Below, piece by piece: positions 5,518 through 12,184 of a stretch of DNA of 12,328 bases. The notes beneath the pieces are model-generated. The model had not been told where the DNA came from. It saw only the letters and a list, made by a program, of their open reading frames with translations, and did no database searches. Each line of letters begins with the position of its first letter. Position 1 is the stretch's first letter. The position numbers and the translations under genes are program-made. This DNA is from Johnsonella ignava ATCC 51276 (lineage in GTDB: Bacteria; Bacillota; Clostridia; Lachnospirales; Lachnospiraceae), in the NCBI RefSeq assembly GCF_000235445.1, contig NZ_JH378843.1, positions 1-12,328 of the forward strand, in the 5' to 3' direction.

Positions 5518-7024
5518 GCTCTCTACCTCCTCTCATCTTGTCTAATATGAGAAATTTATTACTTTCACTCATATTTAAAACATTTTCTATTTTTCCATCT
5601 CCCATTACCCACAGCTTGCTCACTGTATTTGCTAAAAACTCAAAATCATGACTTATTACCAAAACTGTTGTCCCATTTTTCAATTGTTCTTCAATCAATT
5701 TTGCCACTGAAAGCATTGAGTCTTTATCACAACCTGATGTTGGTTCATCATAGATGAAAATCTTTGCCTGTTTCATCATTCCACAAGCTATTGTCAGTCT
5801 TTGTTTTTCTCCTCTTGATAAAGCAAACGGATGCTTATCTATATATTTATCTAAGCCAAGTACATTCAAAATAAACTGTGCCTTTTGGGTATTTTCTTTT
5901 TTATCTTTACTTGAAATGCCAAGTAGCATTTCATCAAGTACACTTTCCGAAAACAACTGATAGTCTGAATCTTGAAAGACAAAATATGACATATCCATTA
6001 AATCTTTATGATTAAGCGACTTATCTTTTCCCGCCCATATTTTTCCCTCTTTTATCTTCTCAAGTCCTGAAATTACTCTTGCAAAGGTAGTTTTCCCGGT
6101 ACCATTTAAGCCGATAAGACCAATGGCTTTTCCGCACTCCATATTGAAATCAAGATGATTTAAGATGTACTGTTTTTGCTTATTTTTAACCTTAGTTGTA
6201 CTTGGATAACAAAATTTCAAGCCTTTTCCACTAATACTTTCATCATTTAATTGATATGAATCTTTCTTCTCACTTATCCTGTATTCTTCTAATTCAAGAG
6301 TTCTTAGCCCATTTTCATCCCAAAACTCCCCTTCAAGATGGATAACTTCTTCCCGACTCAAATCCTGTGCAATTTCTCCATCTTTCATCAAAAGAAAACG
6401 GTCAAATAAAGACTTTACATAGTACAAACGATGTTCAATTAGAACAACCGTTGTTCCTTTTTTCTTTAATTTCTCCAAAATTAAAAACAGGTCAAATGTT
6501 GCTTTCATATCCAGATTTGCTGAAGGTTCATCTAAAATTAAAACTTTCGGATTCATCGCATAGATGCTTGCAATAGCTATCTTTTGTTTCTGTCCGCTTG
6601 ATAATTCAAAAACAGATTTTCCTTTCAGTTCCGGGGTATCCAGCTCTGCATATACTTCTTCTACTCTTTGTCTGATTTCATCTCTTGATTTACAGATAGT
6701 TTGAAGACCAAAAGCTATTTCTTCATCTGTTGTTGTCGTAAAAAACTGACTTCTTGGATCTTGAAATACAGTTCCTACGATATGCCCTATTTCATGAAGC
6801 AATAATTTGCTTATATCTTTTCCGGACGCAAAGGCTTCTCCTTGCATTTTGCCTTTGTAATAATGCGGAATAAGACCATTCATTACACTTCCAAGAGTGC
6901 TTTTGCCACTTCCACTTTTCCCTGAAATTAAAACAAATTCACCTTTTTTAATTTCAAGATTGATATTTTTTAAAGCAGTTCGCCCATCTTCCCATTCATA
7001 AGAAACATCTTTTAATAAAATCAT
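5507..7024 (-). CDS. Fused two-domain ECF ATPase (EcfA-EcfA'), 505 aa
   Basis: This protein carries both ATPases of the ECF transporter in one chain. Domain 1: Walker A GKSGSGKST at 35-43, Q-loop Q88, signature LSSGQKQK at 141-148, Walker B VLILDEP at 161-167, switch histidine H198. Domain 2: Walker A GLNGTGKTT at 305-313, Q351, signature LSRGEKQR at 402-409, Walker B IFIYDEP at 422-428, H459. All catalytic elements are present in both halves, joined by a linker at about 230-265. I start at the ATG at 7024, which begins the conserved MILLKDVSYEW and lies 2 bases after the stop of the upstream ABC gene, with GGGG 7 bases before it. An earlier ATG at 7051 would add nine residues read inside the upstream gene. 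It sits in the cytoplasm bound to EcfT. Confidence 0.88.
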   Translation of the reverse strand: MILLKDVSYEWEDGRTALKNINLEIKKGEFVLISGKSGSGKSTLGSVMNGLIPHYYKGKMQGEAFASGKDISKLLLHEIGHIVGTVFQDPRSQFFTTTTDEEIAFGLQTICKSRDEIRQRVEEVYAELDTPELKGKSVFELSSGQKQKIAIASIYAMNPKVLILDEPSANLDMKATFDLFLILEKLKKKGTTVVLIEHRLYYVKSLFDRFLLMKDGEIAQDLSREEVIHLEGEFWDENGLRTLELEEYRISEKKDSYQLNDESISGKGLKFCYPSTTKVKNKQKQYILNHLDFNMECGKAIGLIGLNGTGKTTFARVISGLEKIKEGKIWAGKDKSLNHKDLMDMSYFVFQDSDYQLFSESVLDEMLLGISSKDKKENTQKAQFILNVLGLDKYIDKHPFALSRGEKQRLTIACGMMKQAKIFIYDEPTSGCDKDSMLSVAKLIEEQLKNGTTVLVISHDFEFLANTVSKLWVMGDGKIENVLNMSESNKFLILDKMRGGRELVR

Positions 7025-7026
7025 GA

Positions 7027-8736
7027 TTATACCCCATACTGAGCTTTCCATAATTTTGTGTAATAGCCATCTTTTTCAAGAAGTTCGCCATGTTTCCCTT
7101 TTTCAAGTAAATTTCCTTTTTGGAATACGAGAATTTGGTCAGCTTTCTGAATTGTTTTTAAATGATGAGCCACTACAAGTACGGTTCTATTCTTTGCAAG
7201 TTCTGTAATGGCATCTTGTATCAAAGATTCATTTACAGGATCAACATTACTTGTCATTTCATCAAGAATTAAAATAGGTGCATCCTTTAGAAAAGCTCTT
7301 GCAATAGATATTCTTTGTCTTTGTCCACCTGATAGAAGCCCACCATTTTCTCCAATATCAGTTTCATAACCTTTTGGTAAACTCATAATGAAATCATGTA
7401 TCCTTGCTTTCTTTGCAGCTTCAATGATTTCTTCTTTCGTTGCTCCTTTTTTACCTACCCTGATGTTTTCTTCAATCGTGTTATCAAACAGTTGAACATT
7501 TTGCATGACAATACTAATACGATCTAAAAGCTCATCATAAGGGATATCCCTTATATCAGTTCCTCCAAGTGTAATTTTCCCTTTATGCACATCATAAAAT
7601 CTTAAAAGCAAGTTGGTTATAGTAGTCTTTCCACTACCTGATTCTCCAACTAAGGCTGTCATTGTTTTTTCAGCAATAGAAAAGTTCAATTTTTCCATTT
7701 TAAATTCATCTTTTTTATAGGAAAAATCTATGTTTTCAAAAGCTATATCATTATCTTTCGGAACAATTCCATTCACTTTATCCGAGATTACATCTGCATA
7801 TAAAATTCTTGAGAGTCTTTCGTAACTATCTACCGCCGAAACATAGTACATATAGTGTTGTTCCATAGAAGCGAATGGCTTATAAAACTCTTTTGAAATT
7901 ACTGCAAAGATAATAAAATGAAGTACATCAAGACTTCCCTTTATAACAAGTATTGCTCCTGCAATTAAAAGAACTAAATATCCAATATCCAGTAAAAAAC
8001 CAAATATAGATAACTGTTTTGCCTTGAATCTTGAAGCTGCTTTACTTGTTTCTCCAAACTTTTTTGTTTTATTCATAAGTTCATTATCCAAGCTCTTATT
8101 GTTTGAAAAACTCTTTAGTACAGGTATTCCTCTAACATATTCAACAAATAAGCTAACCATATCAAGAAGTGCTGAGTTGTTTTGATTTTCAATTCTTTCA
8201 GATTGCTTAATTGTCAGACACAGAAAGATAAGTGCAATCGGAACAGATACAGCCATCATAATGTCAAGTTTAAAATCAATACTTGCAAGACCAACAAATA
8301 CGACTGCACATATCAAAAAATCGCCAAACATTCTTGACCACATGTGTCCTACAACAAGGGACATATTATCAACATCTTTGTGTAAAATTGTATTTATTTC
8401 CCCAATTCGTTCATTGGTATAAAATCCCAAACTGAATTTCTTTAATTTGATAATCATGCGTTCTCTTATTTGCTGAACAATATCAAAACCTGCACTATGT
8501 TTTTTCATATCCGCAACCATGTTACAAATACCTTTGAAGACTACAAGTAATCCAATCGCAATAAAATATTTATATAGGCTTGCTAAGCTCGTTCCATCAA
8601 AGATTTGGAACAGTATAGAAAATACGATAACAATCATGGCTATGGAGCTTAGTCCATAAAGGGCAAAGAATACACTTGATATAATCAAATCTCTCTTGCC
8701 GATTTTTGTAAGTAGTTTTAACATTTCTCTAAACAT
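7027..8736 (-). CDS. ABC transporter half-subunit, exporter fold, second of pair, 569 aa
   Basis: The protein has six membrane helices in residues 1-305 (type I exporter fold) fused to an ATPase domain at 330-569. Walker A is GESGSGKTT at 364-372, Q-loop Q412, signature LSGGQRQR at 468-475, Walker B LILDE at 489-493 with the catalytic glutamate E493, and switch histidine H524 (AHH instead of the usual AHR). The gene overlaps the upstream ABC gene by 8 bases, so the two very likely form a heterodimer. The ATG at 8736 follows GGAGG with a long 12-base gap; the coupling overlap may help. Half-transporter pairs of this shape include drug exporters and the siderophore importers of the IrtAB and YbtPQ type. 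Linkage to an ECF importer favours the import group, but sequence alone does not decide. Confidence 0.85.
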   Translation of the reverse strand: MFREMLKLLTKIGKRDLIISSVFFALYGLSSIAMIVIVFSILFQIFDGTSLASLYKYFIAIGLLVVFKGICNMVADMKKHSAGFDIVQQIRERMIIKLKKFSLGFYTNERIGEINTILHKDVDNMSLVVGHMWSRMFGDFLICAVVFVGLASIDFKLDIMMAVSVPIALIFLCLTIKQSERIENQNNSALLDMVSLFVEYVRGIPVLKSFSNNKSLDNELMNKTKKFGETSKAASRFKAKQLSIFGFLLDIGYLVLLIAGAILVIKGSLDVLHFIIFAVISKEFYKPFASMEQHYMYYVSAVDSYERLSRILYADVISDKVNGIVPKDNDIAFENIDFSYKKDEFKMEKLNFSIAEKTMTALVGESGSGKTTITNLLLRFYDVHKGKITLGGTDIRDIPYDELLDRISIVMQNVQLFDNTIEENIRVGKKGATKEEIIEAAKKARIHDFIMSLPKGYETDIGENGGLLSGGQRQRISIARAFLKDAPILILDEMTSNVDPVNESLIQDAITELAKNRTVLVVAHHLKTIQKADQILVFQKGNLLEKGKHGELLEKDGYYTKLWKAQYGV

Positions 8737-10516
8737 TTTCTGTTACCACCTCCGTACACTCGCAATCCACTCCGTTCCTTGCTCGTGAAAGACTTTCATC
8801 TTTCAAATTCCATCTATCTACTTTGTTCTGTGCTTCAACCATATCCTTATAGAACTCACATCTTTTCATCAGTTCTTCATGGCTTCCTGCATCAAGAACA
8901 ACACCCTTATCCATAACAATAATTTGGTCTGAATCTCTAATCGTATTTAGATGATGAGCAATTGTAATGATGGTTTTATCCATGCTTAAATCATCAATTG
9001 CTTCGCCGATTAGTCTTTCATTTTCACTATCAACAGCTGCCATTGCTTCATCTAATATCAAAATCGGTGCATTTTTAAGTATCATTCTTGCTATGGAGAT
9101 TCTTTGTTTTTCTCCACCGGATAACTTAACTCCCATTTCACCTACTCGTGTTTCATATCCATTTGGTAAAGCAGAAATAAAATCATGGCATCTTGCTTTT
9201 TTAGCTGCCTCTATAACTTCTTCTTTTGTTGCATTTAGTTTTCCGATTGATATATTTTCAAAAATACTTAAATCAAAAAGGATAACTTCTTGTTGCACAC
9301 TACCAATCAGCATTGATATATTTTCTTGACTATATTCTTTTATGTCTTTTCCATTTATCAGTATTTGTCCTTCGTCTGCATCCCAAAATCCCATAAGCAA
9401 ATTAGATACAGTACTTTTCCCACAACCACTTGCTCCTACAAAGGCATTCAAACTATTTTTCTTAAAAGTCAAATTGATATTTTTAAGCTCAAAGCCATCT
9501 TTTCCGTATGCAAAATTCACATCTTTAAATTCTATGTTTCCAAATTCTAAACCTTGTTCTGTCTTTTTATTTGGAAGTGGAACTGTTAAAACTTTTCCAA
9601 TCGCCTTTAATGCCTCCCTAAACACAATAGAAAAATGTTGCAATGTAGCTGTCTTACTTATAGATGCAGTAAACGCAGATGATAAAATAATTGCAAGGAT
9701 AAAATTAGGCGTTGTAATATTCCCCTGATAAAGAAAGATACTTCCCAAAATCATGACAATTACCACTCCAATTTCCATAAATATGTCAATGAGTCCCATT
9801 GGAATTGTAATTGCTCCCATGCTCTTTTTAACCCAGTAAATATATTCCCTTGCCGTTTTTAATGTTCTTTCACTAATCTCCTCTTCTTTAGCAAAAGCCT
9901 TAATAACAGAAATATTTTTTACATATTCCATTAGCTCTTCTCTCATCTTGTTTTCATGGTTAAAGTAAATAGCAAAGTTTTTATCCATTGTTTTCTGTGA
10001 AAGAACTTTTACCAAATACATGAGTGGAACTCCGGCAATCATACCAAGTGCAAGACGCCAATCCACAAAAATCATAGCTACAAAAATAATGGTAGGCAGA
10101 AGTGTAACTGACATTATTTCCGGAAGACCATGGGCAAGGTATACTTCCACTTGCTCTACATCATGTTGAACGATATTTGTAAGCTCTCCTGTATTATGTT
10201 CTTTGAAAAATCCTAAACTTAGTTTTTTTAAATGACCGATAATATCTAACCTAAGTTCTGTCAATTTTTCGTATGCTTTCTCATGAGCAACCTTTGTCGC
10301 AAAATAGTAAAACACGCCTTTTAATACAAACGATATAAAGATTCCTAAGAAAATATGCTTCAAATTATCTTCGCTAATATTGTTTGTAATTAAAGAACTA
10401 ATCAAATATACAAGTAAGATTTGTGGTATCAAATCAAATACTATTTTTAAAGCAAGAAGTGAATTGGATAAGCCATTTTTTCCAATCACTTTTTTTCTTA
10501 ATTCTTTTTCCGGCAT
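8729..10516 (-). CDS. ABC transporter half-subunit, exporter fold, first of pair, 595 aa
   Basis: The protein has a six-helix exporter-fold membrane domain at about 15-300 and an ATPase domain at 325-560. Walker A is GASGCGKST at 361-369, Q-loop near Q408-Q409, signature LSGGEKQR at 465-472, Walker B LILDE at 486-490 with catalytic E490, D-loop region AAVD, and switch histidine H521. Both members of the pair thus have complete ATP sites, unlike many heterodimeric exporters with one degenerate site. I start at the ATG at 10516, which has AAGGAGA 7-8 bases upstream; an in-frame TTG at 10534 lies upstream of that site. The last 30 or so residues form a polar tail with a Cys-Glu-Cys motif (DCEC), unusual for this family. 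It is the first transport gene, behind the operator. Confidence 0.85.
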   Translation of the reverse strand: MPEKELRKKVIGKNGLSNSLLALKIVFDLIPQILLVYLISSLITNNISEDNLKHIFLGIFISFVLKGVFYYFATKVAHEKAYEKLTELRLDIIGHLKKLSLGFFKEHNTGELTNIVQHDVEQVEVYLAHGLPEIMSVTLLPTIIFVAMIFVDWRLALGMIAGVPLMYLVKVLSQKTMDKNFAIYFNHENKMREELMEYVKNISVIKAFAKEEEISERTLKTAREYIYWVKKSMGAITIPMGLIDIFMEIGVVIVMILGSIFLYQGNITTPNFILAIILSSAFTASISKTATLQHFSIVFREALKAIGKVLTVPLPNKKTEQGLEFGNIEFKDVNFAYGKDGFELKNINLTFKKNSLNAFVGASGCGKSTVSNLLMGFWDADEGQILINGKDIKEYSQENISMLIGSVQQEVILFDLSIFENISIGKLNATKEEVIEAAKKARCHDFISALPNGYETRVGEMGVKLSGGEKQRISIARMILKNAPILILDEAMAAVDSENERLIGEAIDDLSMDKTIITIAHHLNTIRDSDQIIVMDKGVVLDAGSHEELMKRCEFYKDMVEAQNKVDRWNLKDESLSRARNGVDCECTEVVTENV

Positions 10517-10541
10517 GAACAACTCTCCTTTCAAAATTGAA

Positions 10542-10567
10542 TAATATTGAATTATAATTCAATATTA
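10542..10567. promoter_or_regulatory. Perfect 26-bp palindromic operator of the transport operon
   Basis: The arms TAATATTGAAT and ATTCAATATTA flank a TATA centre with no mismatch. This is a typical TetR-family operator in size and symmetry. It lies 26 bases upstream of the first ABC gene start. The same half-site AATATTGAAT occurs twice at the tetR promoter, which ties the palindrome to this regulator. Confidence 0.8.
10551..10556 (-). promoter_or_regulatory. -10 box of the transport operon promoter inside the operator
   Basis: On the minus strand a perfect TATAAT sits at the centre of the 26-bp palindrome. The -35 region is poor: TACTTT at 17-base spacing or TTACTT at 18. Repressor bound to the palindrome would cover the -10 box directly. 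Some transcription may also come from the tetR promoter. Confidence 0.55.
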
Positions 10568-10579
10568 AGGTTTAAAGTA

Positions 10580-10611
10580 AGACTTTGCCGATTACACAAA
10601 GTCTATTTTTT
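10580..10611. terminator. Hairpin between tetR and the transport operon
   Basis: AGACTTTG and CAAAGTCT form an 8-bp stem with a 9-base loop. On the plus strand ATTTTTT follows, a good intrinsic terminator for antisense transcripts. On the minus strand, after tetR, only TACTTT follows, so it would be a leaky terminator between tetR and the ABC genes. Confidence 0.5.
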
Positions 10612-10619
10612 AGTGCTAA

Positions 10620-11192
10620 TTATAAGGATTCCACTCCCTTGTAATAACACCTTGCAATGAGTTTTAGCATATCTTTTGCCCACTTTTCACTTTGATAGTG
10701 CCTTGCTATTTCAAGAAGCCCCTCTGTAAAGTTACTGGCTAAAATATGGGCAAGCATTGGATCATATTCCTGTTTCGATTGTCTTTTTAAACTTACTTCA
10801 ATATGAACCTGCATTTGCGATATGAGTTTTTGTTTTGCTTCTGTATGCTTTGTACCTGAGCTTTTATCCATTAAAATAATTAACTTCTTACGCTCTTTTA
10901 AAAGTTCATGAATATAATTTTCTCCAACTTCATCAAACCTTTCAGAAGCAGAACCTTTTTCCAAAGACTCCTCCTCATCAAAAGCTGACTCGAAATTTAT
11001 ATAAACAGAACTTACTACTGCATCAAACAAAACTTCCTTATTCTTGAAATAGGTATAAATTAGTGCCACAGGAATATCTGCTTCTTTTGCAATTTCTGTT
11101 AATTTAGCACCTCTATAATCCCTTTTATAAAATACTTTTTCTGCCGCTTCAAGTATTCTATTTCTAACTTCTTCTTTTAATACTTGTGCCAT
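10620..11192 (-). CDS. TetR/AcrR-family transcriptional regulator, 190 aa
   Basis: The N-terminal helix-turn-helix spans about residues 10-57 (ILEAAEKVFYKRDYRGAKLT, EIAKEADIPVALIYTYFKNK, then EVLFDAV), a clear TetR_N domain. The C-terminal part (60-190) is a helical ligand-binding domain without a recognisable ligand signature. The ATG at 11192 follows AGAGGT. Repressor action is inferred from half-sites AATATTGAAT that flank its own promoter core and form the palindrome over the transport promoter. The effector is probably the transported compound or a related molecule. This contrasts with iron-regulated siderophore systems, which normally use Fur or DtxR; no such site is seen. Confidence 0.88.
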   Translation of the reverse strand: MAQVLKEEVRNRILEAAEKVFYKRDYRGAKLTEIAKEADIPVALIYTYFKNKEVLFDAVVSSVYINFESAFDEEESLEKGSASERFDEVGENYIHELLKERKKLIILMDKSSGTKHTEAKQKLISQMQVHIEVSLKRQSKQEYDPMLAHILASNFTEGLLEIARHYQSEKWAKDMLKLIARCYYKGVESL

Positions 11193-11212
11193 AGCACACC
11201 TCTTTCCGCATT

Positions 11213-11222
11213 AATATTGAAT
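11213..11222. promoter_or_regulatory. TetR half-site, proximal to tetR
   Basis: AATATTGAAT, identical to the half-site in the transport operator, lies just downstream of the tetR -10 box near the expected transcription start. Its partner in opposite orientation is at 11245-11254. Confidence 0.65.
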
Positions 11223-11231
11223 ATATATTTA

Positions 11232-11260
11232 ATAATAAATTAAAATTCAATATTTGTCAA
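11232..11260 (-). promoter_or_regulatory. tetR promoter
   Basis: On the minus strand TTGACA (11260-11255) and TATTAT (11237-11232) are separated by exactly 17 bases, a near-consensus sigma-A promoter. It lies about 40 bases upstream of the tetR start and is flanked and overlapped by two operator half-sites, indicating autoregulation. Confidence 0.8.
11245..11254. promoter_or_regulatory. TetR half-site inside the tetR promoter spacer
   Basis: ATTCAATATT on the plus strand is the inverted partner of the half-site at 11213-11222 and sits directly beside the -35 box. The two half-sites are 32 bases apart centre to centre, about three helical turns, against 14 in the main operator. Confidence 0.65.
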
Positions 11261-11360
11261 GTCGCTTGTAAAAATTGTAGAGTCCTTATGATATAATCAA
11301 AAAACAAATTTAAAATTTGCTTGATATTCACTCCATAGATTACACTTTTTAGCAAGCACA

Positions 11361-11380
11361 GTAAGTGCATATGCACTTAC
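11361..11380. repeat. Perfect 20-bp palindrome GTAAGTGCAT/ATGCACTTAC
   Basis: GTAAGTGCAT is followed directly by its exact reverse complement. It is the first of three inverted repeats in about 95 bases upstream of mobC and is probably part of the transfer origin region or a binding site for a mobilisation protein. Confidence 0.6.
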
Positions 11381-11465
11381 GAAAAATTGACTTAATCCTC
11401 GCTTTCGCATTGGACTCTTTCAGTCAATTTTGCTTGTTGGGGAATATCCCCAAACCCCTGCATAA
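11361..11465 (+). other. Candidate origin of transfer (oriT)
   Basis: Three inverted repeats are packed together: a 20-bp palindrome at 11361-11380, 10-bp arms AAAATTGACT and AGTCAATTTT at 11383-11392 and 11422-11431, and the hairpin TTGGGG-AATAT-CCCCAA at 11437-11453, followed by ACCCCTGCATAAG. Transfer origins of mobilisable elements with MobC and a P-type relaxase commonly sit upstream of mobC with such repeats and a C-rich, CTGC-containing nick region. The nick site itself is inferred and not shown. Confidence 0.55.
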
Positions 11466-11522
11466 GTTACTTCTTTGATTTCATCCCCTAAATAATTTTT
11501 GAAAAAGTTTTTGCTTCTTTCA

Positions 11523-11551
11523 TTGAAGCTTACTTTCAAAAATGTTATAAT
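11523..11551 (+). promoter_or_regulatory. Promoter of the mobC transcript
   Basis: TTGAAG and TATAAT are separated by exactly 17 bases. The start of transcription would be near 11558, giving a leader of about 140 bases that contains the attenuator before mobC. Confidence 0.7.
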
Positions 11552-11583
11552 CCTCTTGTAACTTATATAACTATTCTATCTCT

Positions 11584-11670
11584 TTACAGGAGATTTCTGA
11601 TTTAGAAATATACTATAAAGCAAAACCTGTAAGTCAAGCTTAGCACTTGATTCTACAGGTTTTTTCTTTT
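11584..11670 (+). terminator. Attenuator upstream of mobC (terminator with alternative antiterminator)
   Basis: The terminator stem pairs AAAACCTGTA (11622-11631) with TACAGGTTTT (11654-11663), with an inner TCAAG/CTTGA stem, and runs into a T-rich tract to 11670. Upstream, TTACAGG at 11584-11590 is complementary over 7 bases to CCTGTAA at 11626-11632, the 5' arm of the terminator, so the two pairings exclude each other. A small ATTTCT/AGAAAT hairpin lies between. No ATG leader ORF is present, so control by leader translation is not evident. Confidence 0.65.
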
Positions 11671-11698
11671 GATGTTTTTAGGATTTGGAGGTTTTGAC

Positions 11699-11839
11699 AT
11701 GGCAAACAGAGTAAGAACTCATGGCATTTATTTAATGCTTTCAGATGATGAACTGAAGGTTTTGGAGAAAAAATATAGGCTGTCCGGGTGTAAAACTTTG
11801 CGTCAATTTATTATGAGTGGAGTGGTAGCATTTAAGTAG
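11699..11839 (+). pseudogene. mobC: mobC-type mobilisation protein, 5' fragment cut by an IS
   Basis: The frame begins MANRVRTHGIYLMLSDDELK and continues VLEKKYRLSGCKTLRQFIMS, the usual N-terminus of MobC-type relaxosome accessory proteins of clostridial and enterococcal conjugative elements, which bind near oriT and help the relaxase. GGAGG lies 7 bases before the ATG. After about 42 codons (SGVV) the family pattern ends and a stop follows from the inserted IS; intact relatives are well over 100 residues. The ribbon-helix-helix-like DNA-binding part is kept, so a short product could still bind DNA, but the part thought to contact the relaxase is gone. The relaxase gene would be expected beyond the IS, outside the window. 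Confidence 0.75.
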
Positions 11840-11893
11840 AGTTGGTAAACTCACCAAATCTATGGTATTATTAAAAACACAGAGGTGATCAAA

Positions 11894-12184
11894 ATGCAAT
11901 ACGACAAAACTTTTAAAGAAGAGGCTGTTAAGCTATCCGATGAAATTGGTCTTAATGCCGCTGCTAACCAACTCGGTATTCCTTATTACACCCTTTCGGG
12001 CTGGCGTAATAAACGTAAAAAATATCAGGAAACCGCATATGTTGGAAGCGGTAACAAACGTTTATCTAATGATGCCAAGGATCAAAAGATATGCGAGCTT
12101 GAAAAAGAGGTTTTAGAACTTCAACGGTCTAATGACATTCTTAAAGAGGCTCTCGGTTTTTTCGCCGTAAGCCGGAAGAAATAA
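11894..12184 (+). CDS. IS3 transposase OrfA, 96 aa
   Basis: The DNA-binding part of the transposase has a helix-turn-helix at residues 1-45 (YDKTFKEEAVKLSDEIGLNA, then NQLGIPYYTLSGWRNKRKK) and a coiled coil at about 65-92 (ICELEKEVLELQRSNDILKE, then ALGFFA). The ATG at 11894 follows GAGGTGATCAAA, a good ribosome binding site; a GTG three codons upstream lies inside that site and is less likely. The protein ends FFAVSRKK, with orfB continuing in the -1 frame. Confidence 0.9.
   Translation: MQYDKTFKEEAVKLSDEIGLNAAANQLGIPYYTLSGWRNKRKKYQETAYVGSGNKRLSNDAKDQKICELEKEVLELQRSNDILKEALGFFAVSRKK
12157..12163 (+). promoter_or_regulatory. Programmed -1 frameshift site T TTT TTC
   Basis: The heptamer is in the right phase with orfA codons GGT TTT TTC GCC. 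Slipping back one base gives FFRRKPEEIRAHYRYQ, which joins orfA to orfB without a stop. This is a standard slippery heptamer for -1 frameshifting. Confidence 0.65.

Noticed and set aside
7022..7051. Longer start for the fused ECF ATPase at 7051
   Set aside because: It would add nine residues read within the upstream ABC gene, outside the conserved domain; the ATG at 7024 sits two bases after that gene's stop.
8967..9728. Plus-strand frames of 74-128 codons
   Set aside because: They are antisense to the ATPase and membrane domains of the first ABC gene and look like no known protein.
11266..11297. Plus-strand TATAAT at 11292-11297 as a promoter between tetR and the oriT region
   Set aside because: No -35 box lies at usual spacing; TTGTAA is 20 bases away and TTGTAG only 11.
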